From: DASQFQ01 sp963722815
GTDB lineage: Bacteria; Actinomycetota; Thermoleophilia; Solirubrobacterales; Solirubrobacteraceae
Length of the DNA stretch: 64,000 bases
Reading direction: 5' to 3'
NCBI GenBank assembly: GCA_963722815.1
Contig: CAVROM010000007.1
Coordinates: 62,001 to 126,000 of the forward strand
The notes beneath the pieces are model-generated. The model searched no databases, was not told the DNA's origin, and was given only the letters and a program-made list of their open reading frames with translations. This document shows, piece after piece, positions 35,658 to 43,876 of the stretch; the first letter of the stretch is position 1; each line of letters starts with the position of its first letter. Made by a program: the position numbers and the translations under genes.

Positions 35658-36371
35658 CTACTGGTCTTTGTCGTGCAGCTGCGCGAGGAAGTCGACCAGC
35701 GCCGTCTTCTTGTCCTCGGGCAGCCCCGCGTACGAGGGCATCGGCGCGGTCGGGTTCTCGAGCGTGCGCCGGATCGCGGCCTTCGGCAACCGGTCGGCGA
35801 TCTCGGTCAGGTGCGGCCCCGGGCCGTCGTTGCCGTTCTCGCCGATCTTGTGGCAGGCCAGGCAGCCCGACTGGGCGACCACCAGCTTCCCGGCCTCGTA
35901 CTTCTTGGCGACCTTCATGTCGATCTCGTTCGGCGAGCCCGCGTTGGCGCCGAGGTAGGTCAGGTAGCCCATCGCGCAGATCGTGAAGATGCCCGCGATC
36001 GTGGCGATCGGGCGCCGCTCGGGCCGGCGCTCCGGGCCGCGGTCGTAGAACGGCAGGAGCAGCAGCAGGACCATGCAGACGGTCGGGATGCCGATCGTCG
36101 CCACCGGCGTGAGCACCGACGGCTTGATCACGCGCAGCAGCTCGAAGAGGAAGAAGAAGTACCACTCCGGCCGCGGCACGTAGGTGGTCGTGGTCGGGTC
36201 GGCCTTCGGCCCCAGCTCCGCGCCGAGCATGAGCGACAGCAGGATGATCGTGAACATCACGATGCACGCCATCAGCGAGTCCTTCGCGACGGCGTACGGG
36301 AAGAACGGCTTGCCCTTGGCCTTCTGCAGGCCGTATTCGCGGAGGTAGGCCTCCTTCTCCGCCCGGTTCAT
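35658..36371 (-). CDS. Cytochrome bc complex: subunit IV-like cytochrome b C-terminal part fused to cytochrome c
   Basis: A 237-residue protein. The first about 120 residues hold three helices and the PEWY quinol-site motif (YVPRPEWYFFFLFELLRVIK), as in subunit IV. A helix and linker then lead to a c-type cytochrome with SGCLACHKIG (CXXCH), proline-rich GPGPHL, and PMPSYAGLPEDKKTALVDFL containing the likely axial Met. Its ATG at 36371 overlaps the stop of the cytochrome b gene (ATGA). Split cytochrome b with this fusion is known from several actinobacteria and Firmicutes. It transfers electrons from menaquinol onward. Confidence 0.9.
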   Translation of the reverse strand: MNRAEKEAYLREYGLQKAKGKPFFPYAVAKDSLMACIVMFTIILLSLMLGAELGPKADPTTTTYVPRPEWYFFFLFELLRVIKPSVLTPVATIGIPTVCMVLLLLLPFYDRGPERRPERRPIATIAGIFTICAMGYLTYLGANAGSPNEIDMKVAKKYEAGKLVVAQSGCLACHKIGENGNDGPGPHLTEIADRLPKAAIRRTLENPTAPMPSYAGLPEDKKTALVDFLAQLHDKDQ

Positions 36372-37159
36372 ACGCGTTCCTCGCGCAGCTGCTCGGGCTC
36401 CTCGGCCTTCAGCCACGGCGGGGCCGTGGTGCCGAGCTTGGTCACGAGGTAGAGGTGCGCGCCGATCAGCGCCGCGATCAGGCCGGGCACGAGCAGCATG
36501 TGGATCGAGTAGAAGCGCGACAGCGTCGTCGCCCCGAACTCGGCGCCGCCGCGCAGGAAGTCACCCAGGTACGGGCCGGCCAGCGGGCCGGAGGCGGTGA
36601 TGTTGGCGGCCACGATCGTCGCCCAGTAGGAGCGCTGGTCGAACGGCAGCAGGTAGCCGGTCAGCGACATCACGAACGTGAGGATCAGCAGCACGACGCC
36701 GATCACCCAGTTGAGCTCCCGCGGGTACTTGTAGGCGCCGAAGAAGAAGGTCCGCGCCATGTGCAGGAAGATCAGGATCACCATCATCGTCGAGCCCCAC
36801 TTGTGCATCCCGCGCACGAACTCGCCGAGGAAGACGTCGTTGGTGATGTAGCGGGCCGACTCGTAGGCGCGCGTCGGCGACGGGTCGTAGTACATCGCCA
36901 GGAAGACGCCGGTGACGGCCTGGTTCAGGAACGCGAACATCGTCGCCGAGCCCAGCGTGTAGAACCAGTTCGTCCCCTTCGGGACCTTGCGGAACATCAG
37001 CCAGCGGCCGGCGCCCGACAGCGACGTGCGCTCGTCGATCCAGCCGACCGTGTGGATCCCGGCCTCCTTGGCCTGGTCGACCGGGCCGGGCCGCGGCTCG
37101 CCCGGGCGCTTGGGACGCGGGAGCAGCAGCGGCGGGAAGGGGATCTTCGGGAGCTTCAC
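36368..37159 (-). CDS. qcrB: Cytochrome b N-terminal subunit of the bc complex
   Basis: A 263-residue protein from GTG 37159. After a Pro-rich cytoplasmic start (PKIPFPPLLLPRPKRPGEPR) come four helices with the haem-ligand His pairs: GEFVRGMHKWGSTMMVILIF with LHMARTFFFGAYKYPRELNW, and FYSIHMLLVPGLIAALIGAH with YLVTKLG. The SLTGYLLPFDQRSYWATIVA block is the conserved quinol-site region. It overlaps both neighbours by four bases (Rieske stop GTGA, subunit-IV start ATGA), indicating a coupled qcr operon. Confidence 0.92.
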   Translation of the reverse strand: MKLPKIPFPPLLLPRPKRPGEPRPGPVDQAKEAGIHTVGWIDERTSLSGAGRWLMFRKVPKGTNWFYTLGSATMFAFLNQAVTGVFLAMYYDPSPTRAYESARYITNDVFLGEFVRGMHKWGSTMMVILIFLHMARTFFFGAYKYPRELNWVIGVVLLILTFVMSLTGYLLPFDQRSYWATIVAANITASGPLAGPYLGDFLRGGAEFGATTLSRFYSIHMLLVPGLIAALIGAHLYLVTKLGTTAPPWLKAEEPEQLREERV

Positions 37160-37851
37160 TGCGGCGGCGACTTGTCGAGCTTCGGCGTCGAGAAGCGGGG
37201 CGGGTAGAGGTACTGGCCGATGCCGTCGAGGTCCTGCGCCGGGTCGCGGTAGGAGTCGAAGCGCTTGAGCTCGGTGTTGACCGAGTAGCGCGGGCCGACC
37301 TCGACCACGCCGTCGCGGATGCGCGTGTAGAAGCGGTCGAGCGGGCGCACCGGCGGGCCGCCGACGACGATGCCCTGGAAGTCGTAGACGCCGCCGTGGC
37401 ACGGGCAGATGAAGCGCTGCGAGGCCTGGACGTAGCGGACCGGGCAGCCGAGGTGCATGCAGCGCGTGGAGATCGCGACGGCCTTCTCCTCATAGCCCGG
37501 CGGGTTCGGCGGCTTGTCGATCTTGTCGTTGCGCCGCCGCAGGTACGTCGTGGTCTTGCCGACCTCCCCGATGCCGGTGGTGATGGTGATCACCTTCGGC
37601 ACATAGGTGTCGATCGGAAGGTCCTCGAGCTTGCCGACCGCCTGCCAGTGGACGGGCGGCCGGTCGAACAGCGGGCTGCCGACCGCGAAGGCGAGCGCGG
37701 GGAGCGTGAACGAGGCCGCCGCAACGGCGCCCGCGCCGTTCGCGGTGAGCGTCATGAAGCGCCGCCGCGTGACCGTCTCGCCCTCGAAGGCGCCCGGGAT
37801 GTTCCGCTCGGCGGTGTACTTCGACTTCGGCTCTTTGCGGGGGGAGGCCAC
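37156..37851 (-). CDS. qcrA: Rieske iron-sulfur protein
   Basis: A 231-residue protein with a twin-arginine signal (TRRRFMTLTANG and a hydrophobic stretch to about residue 58) and a 2Fe-2S domain with CMHLGCPVRY and CPCHGGVYDFQG, the Cys-X-His/Cys-X2-His ligands plus disulfide cysteines. A 30-residue C-terminal extension lies beyond the cluster domain. It is exported by Tat (tatC and tatA are 4 kb away) and accepts electrons from menaquinol. First gene of the qcr operon; the ATG at 37851 is used. Confidence 0.93.
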   Translation of the reverse strand: MASPRKEPKSKYTAERNIPGAFEGETVTRRRFMTLTANGAGAVAAASFTLPALAFAVGSPLFDRPPVHWQAVGKLEDLPIDTYVPKVITITTGIGEVGKTTTYLRRRNDKIDKPPNPPGYEEKAVAISTRCMHLGCPVRYVQASQRFICPCHGGVYDFQGIVVGGPPVRPLDRFYTRIRDGVVEVGPRYSVNTELKRFDSYRDPAQDLDGIGQYLYPPRFSTPKLDKSPPQ

Positions 37852-37891
37852 GACGCGGCGAACAATATCGACCGGAACGGGAAGCCAGGCC

Positions 37892-38299
37892 TCAGCTGGC
37901 GCTCTGCCGCGCGGATCGGCCGACGGCGCGGGCGCCCGCCTCCCAGGCGGCGCTCGCCGCCGCGGGATCGCCCTCGGCGTGGGCCTGCGCGGCGCGCGAG
38001 ATCACGCCGGCGAGGACGTCGATCGCCTCGAGGTCGCCGAGCTCGGCCAGGCGGGCCATGCCGAGCGCGTACAGGCGGTCGCCGGCGAGCAGCGCGAGGT
38101 CGGGATCGCCGGGCCGCAGGACGCGGCCCTCGCCGTAGTGCTGGAGGTAGCCCTCGTAGATCGCCTCGACCAGCTCCTCGTAGCCGGCGCCGGCCAGCTC
38201 GCCCAGCCGCGCGTCCTGTGTGGGATCGGTCACGGTGTCGGCCAGCAGACCACCGTCGGCACGGACGGTGGCGGCCAGCGCCGCGAGCGCGTCGCTCAC
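37892..38299 (-). CDS. Small helical protein of unknown function downstream of hemL
   Basis: A 135-residue mainly helical protein from GTG 38299, which overlaps the hemL stop (GTGA). Sequence features: SDALAALAATVRADGGLLAD, LGELAGAGYEELVEAIYEGY, LALLAGDRLYALGMARLAEL, DLEAIDVLAGVISRAAQAHA. No metal or nucleotide motif is visible. Coupling to hemL suggests a role in tetrapyrrole synthesis or its regulation, but this is context only. Confidence 0.65.
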   Translation of the reverse strand: MSDALAALAATVRADGGLLADTVTDPTQDARLGELAGAGYEELVEAIYEGYLQHYGEGRVLRPGDPDLALLAGDRLYALGMARLAELGDLEAIDVLAGVISRAAQAHAEGDPAAASAAWEAGARAVGRSARQSAS

Positions 38300-39622
38300 G
38301 CGATCTCCCCAAAGGCGGCGGCGGCGGCCTCGACGGTGCGCTCCACGTGCTCGGGTGTGTGCGCGAGGCTGGGGAACCAGGCCTCGAACTGCGACGGCGG
38401 CGGGTAGACGCCGCGGGCCAGCAGGGCCCGGCACCAGGCGGCGTACGCCTCGGTGTCGCAGGCGGCGGCGCCCGCGTAGTCGGTCACCGGCTCGGCGGAG
38501 AAGAAGACCGTCAGCAGCCCGGTCGTCTCGGCGACCTGGACCGGCCGCGAGCCCGCGGCCTCGCGCAGCCCGGCGGCGAGCGAGCGGGTCGTCTCGGCGA
38601 GCTGGAGGTAGGACTCCTCGTCGAGCGCCTGCAGCGTGGCGAGCCCGGCGGCGACCGCGAGCGGGTTCCCGCTCAGCGTGCCGGCCTGGTAGACGTCGCC
38701 GGCCGGCGCGATCCGCTCCAGCAGCTCGACCGGGCCGCCGTAGGCCGCGGCGGGCAGACCGCCGCCGATGACCTTGCCCATCACGGTCAGGTCGGGGATC
38801 ACGCCGGACAGCTCCTGGGCCCCGCCGGTGGAGACGCGGAAGCCGCTGATGACCTCGTCGAAGACCAGCAGCGCGCCGCTGTCGGTGGCGAGCTCGCGCA
38901 GCAGCTCGAGGAAGCGCGGCTGCGGGCGGGACGAGGCCCATGTTGGCCGGGTAGGGCTCGGCGAGGATCGCGGCGGGCTCGTGCTGCTCGACCGCGGCGG
39001 TGATCGCCTCGGGGTCGTTCCACGGGACGACGATGGTCGCCGCGGCGGCCGCCTCCGGCACGCCCGGCGAGGCCGGGATGCCCTGGGTGGCGAGCCCCGA
39101 GCCCGCCTCGGCCAGCAGGCCGTCGACGTGGCCGTGGTAGGCGCCCGCGAACTTGATCAGCGTGTCCCGCCCGGTGGCGGCGCGCGCGAGCCGGATCGCG
39201 CTCATCGACGCCTCGGTGCCGGAGGAGGTCATGCGCAGCATCTCGACCGACGGCACCCGCCGCGCCACCTCCTCCGCGAGCTCGACCTCGGCCGCGGTCG
39301 GCGCGCCGAACGTCGTGCCCTTCTCCGCCGCCGCGGCCACGGCCGCGAGCACCGGCGGGAAGGCGTGGCCGTGGATCAGCGGGCCCCACGAGCAGACGTA
39401 GTCGACGTAGGTGTTGCCGTCGACGTCGGTCAGCTCCGCGCCCTCGGCGCGCTCGACGAAGACGGGGTCGCGCCCGATCGAGCGCATCGCGCGCACCGGC
39501 GAGTTGACCCCGCCGGGGAGCACGCGCAGCGCGCGGCGGTACAGCTCCGCCGACCTCGTATCGGAGATGGAGGCGGTGACGCGACCCCCTCTAGGAGTGC
39601 TGAGACCGGTGGATCGCGTCAC
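38296..39622 (-). CDS. hemL: Glutamate-1-semialdehyde 2,1-aminomutase, frameshifted
   Basis: N-terminal SAELYRRALRVLPGGVNSPV with RAMRSIGRDPVFVERAEGAE, YVDYVCSWGPLIHGHAFPPV and RMTSSGTEASMSAIRLARAA, up to PYPANMGLV. One extra C near 38935 then shifts into PDLTVMGKVIGGGLPAAAYG (PLP-Lys) and DVYQAGTLSGNPLAVAAGLA. It converts glutamate-1-semialdehyde to 5-aminolevulinate, so this organism uses the C5 route. The GTG at 39622 is the only start codon in frame before the homology, giving a somewhat longer N-terminus than usual. It lies 9 bases after ahbAB. Confidence 0.93.
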
Positions 39623-39631
39623 CGCAGTTAC

Positions 39632-40705
39632 CTAGGCGTTCTCTCGCTCCCAATCGCGGAACGCGTCGGTGAAGTAGAGCATCCGGACCTTCTTGAACTC
39701 GGTGCTCGAGTACAGCGTCGCGCGGCCCGTGATGCCGGTCTGCTCGGCGATCGCGTCGAGCACCGCGTCGCACTCCTCCTTGGAGCGGCCGTGGGCCATC
39801 GTGAACACCGAGTACGGCCAGTCCGCGTAGGTCGGCCGCTGGTAGCAGTGCGAGATGCCGCGGAACGCGGCCATGCGCCGGCCGGTGTCGAGGATCTCGG
39901 CCTCCGGCACCTCCCATACGCCCATGCCGTTGGCGGAGAAGCCGGCGCGGCGGTGGAAGAGGATCGCGGCGACGCGGCGCAGCGCGTTGCGCTCGCGCAG
40001 CGACTCGAGCCGCTCGATCACCTCGGCCTGGCTGACGCCGAGCCGCTCGGCGGCGGGCGCGTAGGGCTCCTCGATGACCGGCATCGGGCCCTGGGTGGCG
40101 CGGATCACCGCGATGTCCTCGTCGGAGAGCTCGATCGGGTCGAGCTCGCGCGGCTCGACCGCCTCGCCGGAGGTGGCGAGCGCCTCGGTGCCCTTCTCCA
40201 TCTCGAGGTCCATGCGGATCTTGAACAGCTTCAGCGTCGGCAGCTGGCGGATCGACTCGGCGCCGGTCTTCTCCGCGATCACGTCGAGCGTGCCCTGGAG
40301 CCCGAGCTCCGAGCCCGGCTCGGTGGCGAGCGTGAACCACAGGTTGAAGTCGTGGTTGCGCAGGTAGTTGTGCGTGACGCCCGGGTGGGTGTTGATGAAC
40401 TTGGCGGCGCGGTGCGGGTACTCGGGGTCGACCTTGGCGGCGACGAGCATCGAGCTGTAGCCGAGCGCGCGCGTGTCGAAGATCGGCGTGATCTCGCGGA
40501 TGATGCGGCCGTCGAGCAGGCGCTGGACGCGCTGCATCACGTCGGCCTCGTCGATCCCGGCGAGCTTCGCCACGTGCGCGAACGGGCGCGGCACGAGGTC
40601 GAACGAGCCCTGCATGAGGTTGAGGAGCTTGCGGTCGGTGTCGTCGAGCGGGATGGCGGAGCCGTCCTTGCGCGAGCGCACCTTGGGCTGGGCTACTGAA
40701 GCCAT
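39632..40705 (-). CDS. Fused AhbA-AhbB-like AsnC-family protein (siroheme decarboxylase type)
   Basis: A 357-residue protein made of two tandem AsnC/Lrp-like units. Each has a winged helix (DDTDRKLLNLMQGSFDLVPR ... VQRLLDGRIIREITPIFDTR; and SDEDIAVIRATQG ... ERLGVSQAEVIERLESLRER) and an alpha/beta ligand domain (LGYSSMLVAAKVD, THPGVTHNYLRNHDFNLWFT; GMGVWEVPEAEILDTGRRMA, AFRGISHCYQRPTYADWPYS). The THNYLR and SHCYQR histidine blocks are those of AhbA/AhbB and NirDLGH, which decarboxylate siroheme to didecarboxysiroheme. Position between hemB and hemL supports a tetrapyrrole role. A plain Lrp regulator is less likely. Confidence 0.85.
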   Translation of the reverse strand: MASVAQPKVRSRKDGSAIPLDDTDRKLLNLMQGSFDLVPRPFAHVAKLAGIDEADVMQRVQRLLDGRIIREITPIFDTRALGYSSMLVAAKVDPEYPHRAAKFINTHPGVTHNYLRNHDFNLWFTLATEPGSELGLQGTLDVIAEKTGAESIRQLPTLKLFKIRMDLEMEKGTEALATSGEAVEPRELDPIELSDEDIAVIRATQGPMPVIEEPYAPAAERLGVSQAEVIERLESLRERNALRRVAAILFHRRAGFSANGMGVWEVPEAEILDTGRRMAAFRGISHCYQRPTYADWPYSVFTMAHGRSKEECDAVLDAIAEQTGITGRATLYSSTEFKKVRMLYFTDAFRDWERENA

Positions 40706-41667
40706 CTGGCGACGTCCTTGGCGTGGTAGGTGATGACGATGTCGGCGCCCGCGCGGCGGATGCCGGTCAGCGCCTCGAGCACCGCGGCGCGCTCGTCAAG
40801 AAGCCCCGCCGCGGCGGCGGCCTTGATCATCGCGTACTCGCCGCTGACGTTGTAGGCGGCGACGGGCAGGCGGGTGCGCTCCTTGACGCGGCGGATCACG
40901 TCGAGGTAGGGCAGCGCGGGCTTGACCATGACCACGTCGGCGCCCTCGGCGGCGTCGAGCTCGGCCTCGCGCTCGGCCTCGAGCGCGTTGGCGGGATCCA
41001 TCTGGTAGCCGCGGCGGTCGCCCCGCTGGGGCGCGGAGTCGGCCGCCTCGCGGAACGGGCCGTAGAAGGCGGAGGCGAACTTCGCGCTGTAGGCGATGAT
41101 CGGCGTCTCGGAGAGATCGTGCTCGTCGAGCGCGGTGCGCAGCGCACCGACACGCCCGTCCATCATGTCGCTGGGCGCGACGGCGTCGGCGCCGGCCGCG
41201 GCCTGGGAGACCGCGGTGCGGGCGAGCAGCTCGAGCGTCGCGTCGTTGTCGACCACGCCGTCGGCCCGCAGCACGCCGCAGTGGCCGTGGCTCGTGTACT
41301 CGCACAGGCAGAGGTCGGTGATGACGAGCAGGTCGGGGTGCTCGGCCTTGATCGCGCGCGTGGCGAGCTGGATGACGCCCTCGTCGTCCCACGCGCCGGA
41401 GCCCTCCTCGTCCTTGGCGGCGGGCAGCCCGAACAGCAGCACGGCCGGGATGCCGAGCGCGGCGGCCTCGCCGGCCTCCTGCACCGCGTGGCGGATCGAG
41501 AGGTGGTCGATCCCCGGCATGGTCGGGATCGGCGTGCGGCTGTCCGACCCGTGCACGACGAACATCGGGTAGACGAGGTGCCGCGCGGCCAGCTCCGTCT
41601 CGCGCACCAGGTCGCGGATGCCGGTGGTGGCGCGGAGGCGGCGGAGGCGGGTGGCGGGGAAGGCCAT
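40693..41667 (-). CDS. hemB: Delta-aminolevulinic acid dehydratase (porphobilinogen synthase)
   Basis: A 324-residue protein. It has the zinc-site cysteines in LCLCEYTSHGHCG, the Schiff-base lysines in PIIAYSAKFASAFYGPFR and VVMVKPALPYLD, plus VAPSDMMDGRVGALR and AYNVSGEYAMIKAAAAAG. It condenses two 5-aminolevulinate molecules to porphobilinogen. The three-Cys site indicates a Zn-dependent enzyme. Its end overlaps the ahbAB start by 13 bases, so hemB-ahbAB-hemL-small protein form one operon. The promoter should lie in 41668-41730. Confidence 0.96.
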   Translation of the reverse strand: MAFPATRLRRLRATTGIRDLVRETELAARHLVYPMFVVHGSDSRTPIPTMPGIDHLSIRHAVQEAGEAAALGIPAVLLFGLPAAKDEEGSGAWDDEGVIQLATRAIKAEHPDLLVITDLCLCEYTSHGHCGVLRADGVVDNDATLELLARTAVSQAAAGADAVAPSDMMDGRVGALRTALDEHDLSETPIIAYSAKFASAFYGPFREAADSAPQRGDRRGYQMDPANALEAEREAELDAAEGADVVMVKPALPYLDVIRRVKERTRLPVAAYNVSGEYAMIKAAAAAGLLDERAAVLEALTGIRRAGADIVITYHAKDVARWLQ

Positions 41668-41737
41668 GCGCCGATGGTAGTCGGGGGGACATCAACGGCG
41701 GGCATTGAGGAGCCGGGCCCGGGCCGCCCGGGAGCCC

Positions 41738-41784
41738 ACGAATGTCGTCTCGAGGTCGCATACCGACCCTCAGATGACATTCGT
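41738..41784. terminator. 47-base near-perfect hairpin between the ABC operon and hemB
   Basis: Outer arms ACGAATGTCGTCT and AGATGACATTCGT pair 12 of 13. Inner arms GGTCG and CGACC extend the stem around loop CATAC. It lies 47 bases beyond the ABC permease stop codon and 70 bases before the hemB start, both genes on the - strand. Most likely the terminator of the ABC/AI-2E operon; an operator for the hem operon is possible. The rest of 41668-41830 shows no gene. Confidence 0.65.
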
Positions 41785-41830
41785 GCCGCTGCGGCTCGGA
41801 CCTGACCCCTACCCAGCCGCCTTTGACGTT

Positions 41831-43183
41831 CTAAGCGAAGCGACGCAGCGAGAGCCGCGCGATCACGCCGAAGGCGAGCGTCAGCGCGACGAGGTGGAGC
41901 AGGGGTGTGAGGAGAGAGCCGCCGCTGATGGCGGCGTCGAGCGCGTCGAGGCAGGGCCGGAACGGGAAGACGGCCGAGATCACCTTGATCACGTCGTAGA
42001 GGCCCTCGCTGACGGCGCCGCTGGGGATCAGCGCCAGCGCCGCCACCGGCAGCGAGACCACGAACGCGGCCAGCGAGGCGGAGCGGACCTCGCGCGTGAG
42101 CCCGCCGATCGCCACGCCCATCGCGCCGAACGCGGCGGAGCCGAACGCCAGGACCACCACCCACAGCGGCGCGCGGCCGAAGTCGAGCCCGATCAGCGCG
42201 CCGAGGATGGCGAGCATCACCGCGGTCAGCACGAACGCCGCCAGCGCGGCGAGCCCGACCTTCTCGATGACGAGGCCGGTGCGGCTGATCAGCCCGCGCA
42301 CGAGCCGCCCGAACGCGTTCTCCTCCCGCTCCAGCGCCAGCATGCCCGCCGCCAGCAGCAGCGCCACGAACATCATCGAGCCGACCACCGCGGCCTCCGC
42401 CGCGAATGCGCTCAAGGACGAGTTGGAGCCCGAGACCACGATCTGCTTGACCTGGACCGGCTTGCTGATCGAGGCGAGGATCGGCTTCGAGAGGTCGAGG
42501 TTGTCGGCGGCGAGCCCCGCGAAGCGCGAGACCTGCTCGAGCGCCACGCGCTCCGGCGCGTCCTTCGGCAGCCCGGCGATGGCGGCCTCGATGATCGAGC
42601 GCGCGTTGCGCAGGCCGAGGATGTCGACGCTGCCGACGATCGGCAGCGCGACCTTGCCGCCGGCCACGATCACGTTCAGGTACTTGGCGGACTCCTTGAG
42701 CACCTCGGCGGAGATCGCCGCGTTGGCCTCGGCGAGCGTCGAGGAGATCGTGTCCTTGACGAACTGCGTCTTCAGCGGGTTCTCGGCGCTGTAGTAGACC
42801 TCGACCGTCGGGCGCCCGCCCCCGCTGAGGCCGAGCGTGCCCTGGAGCTTCTGGGTCACGTCGGCCGGGATCACGAGCGCCGCGAGCGCCTCGCCGGACT
42901 TCACCTTGGCGATCGCCTCGGCGCGCGAGTCGACCCGGATCGGGTCGACCTTCGCGAACAGCTTGTCCGCGTACTGCGTCGCGTCGACCTTGCGGCCCCC
43001 GAGCGCGACCTCGGACTGCTCCTTCGGCACGAGGTTCGCGAACGCCACCCGCGGCTTGCCCGGGCCGGAGGAGAGCGCCGCGCCGGCCACCAGCGAGACG
43101 ACCACCGAGTAGCCGATCAGCACCGAGACCAGCAGCGGCGAGCGCTTGAGGATCTGCAGGTCCTTGAGCAGCAGCCAGCGCAC
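41831..43183 (-). CDS. ABC-2-type transporter permease
   Basis: A 450-residue protein. TM1 near the N-terminus (SPLLVSVLIGYSVVVSLVAG) is followed by a 200-residue extracytoplasmic domain, then five helices (AAVVGSMMFVALLLAAGMLA, VGLAALAAFVLTAVMLAILG, PLWVVVLAFGSAAFGAMGVA, SLAAFVVSLPVAALALIPSG, PLLHLVALTLAFGVIARLSL). EREENAFGRLVRGLISRTGL resembles the coupling helix region. This layout is that of ABC-2 exporters of drugs, lipids or polysaccharides. The ATPase gene ends 3 bases upstream of its ATG. Substrate unknown. Confidence 0.9.
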   Translation of the reverse strand: MRWLLLKDLQILKRSPLLVSVLIGYSVVVSLVAGAALSSGPGKPRVAFANLVPKEQSEVALGGRKVDATQYADKLFAKVDPIRVDSRAEAIAKVKSGEALAALVIPADVTQKLQGTLGLSGGGRPTVEVYYSAENPLKTQFVKDTISSTLAEANAAISAEVLKESAKYLNVIVAGGKVALPIVGSVDILGLRNARSIIEAAIAGLPKDAPERVALEQVSRFAGLAADNLDLSKPILASISKPVQVKQIVVSGSNSSLSAFAAEAAVVGSMMFVALLLAAGMLALEREENAFGRLVRGLISRTGLVIEKVGLAALAAFVLTAVMLAILGALIGLDFGRAPLWVVVLAFGSAAFGAMGVAIGGLTREVRSASLAAFVVSLPVAALALIPSGAVSEGLYDVIKVISAVFPFRPCLDALDAAISGGSLLTPLLHLVALTLAFGVIARLSLRRFA

Positions 43184-43186
43184 GGC

Positions 43187-43876
43187 TCAATGACCCCGCT
43201 CGTGGAGGAACTGGACGAACGCGCCCTCGAAGTCGGGCCCGCTGCCGACGGTCTCCTCGAGCTCGCGCGGGCTGCCCGAGAACAGCAGCTCGCCGTCGGC
43301 GAGGACGAGCACGCGGTCGGCGTAGCGCTCGGCCTCCGCCACGTTGTGGGTCGCGTAGACGACCGAGGTGCCCGCTTCGGCGAGGCCGGTCACGAACGTC
43401 CACAGGATCTCGCGCTGGCGCGGGTCGAGCGACGAGGTCGGCTCGTCGAGCAGCAGGACCGACGGCTCGGCGAGCAGGCCGATCGCGATGTTGACCCGCT
43501 GGCGGTTGCCGCCGGAGAGCTTGCCGACCTCGTCGCCGGCGCGGTCGCGCAGCCCGGTCTGGTCGAGCATCCGCTCGACGCTGGCGGCCACGTCCGGCCG
43601 CTTCTCCAGCCGCGCGAACAGGCGCAGGTTCTCGGCCACCGAGAGCTTCGAGTAGAGCGCCGGCTGCTGCGGCACCCAGCCGACCGTGCCGTCCTCGACC
43701 ACCACCGCGCCGCCGCTCGGCTTCAGCGAGCCGGCGAGGATCTGCAGCAGCGTCGTCTTGCCGGCGCCGTTCGGGCCGATGATCGCGATCCGCTCGCCGC
43801 GCTCGGCCGTGAACGACACGCCCTGCAGGGCGCGCCGCTCTCCGTAGGCCTTCGAGACGCCCTGGGCGCTGATCAC
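43187..43876 (-). CDS. ABC transporter ATP-binding protein
   Basis: A 229-residue ATPase with Walker A IGPNGAGKTTLL, Q-loop WVPQQPALY, signature KLSGGNRQRVNIA, Walker B PSVLLLDEPTSSLDP and H-loop VVYATHNVAEAER. It drives the ABC-2 permease encoded directly downstream. The GTG start overlaps the AI-2E transporter stop (GTGA), tying all three genes into one transcript. Confidence 0.94.
   Translation of the reverse strand: MISAQGVSKAYGERRALQGVSFTAERGERIAIIGPNGAGKTTLLQILAGSLKPSGGAVVVEDGTVGWVPQQPALYSKLSVAENLRLFARLEKRPDVAASVERMLDQTGLRDRAGDEVGKLSGGNRQRVNIAIGLLAEPSVLLLDEPTSSLDPRQREILWTFVTGLAEAGTSVVYATHNVAEAERYADRVLVLADGELLFSGSPRELEETVGSGPDFEGAFVQFLHERGH

Noticed and set aside
39632..40705. Ordinary Lrp/AsnC transcription regulator
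   Set aside because: Two fused units with THNYLR/SHCYQR blocks and placement between hemB and hemL fit AhbA/AhbB better; regulation remains a minor alternative.
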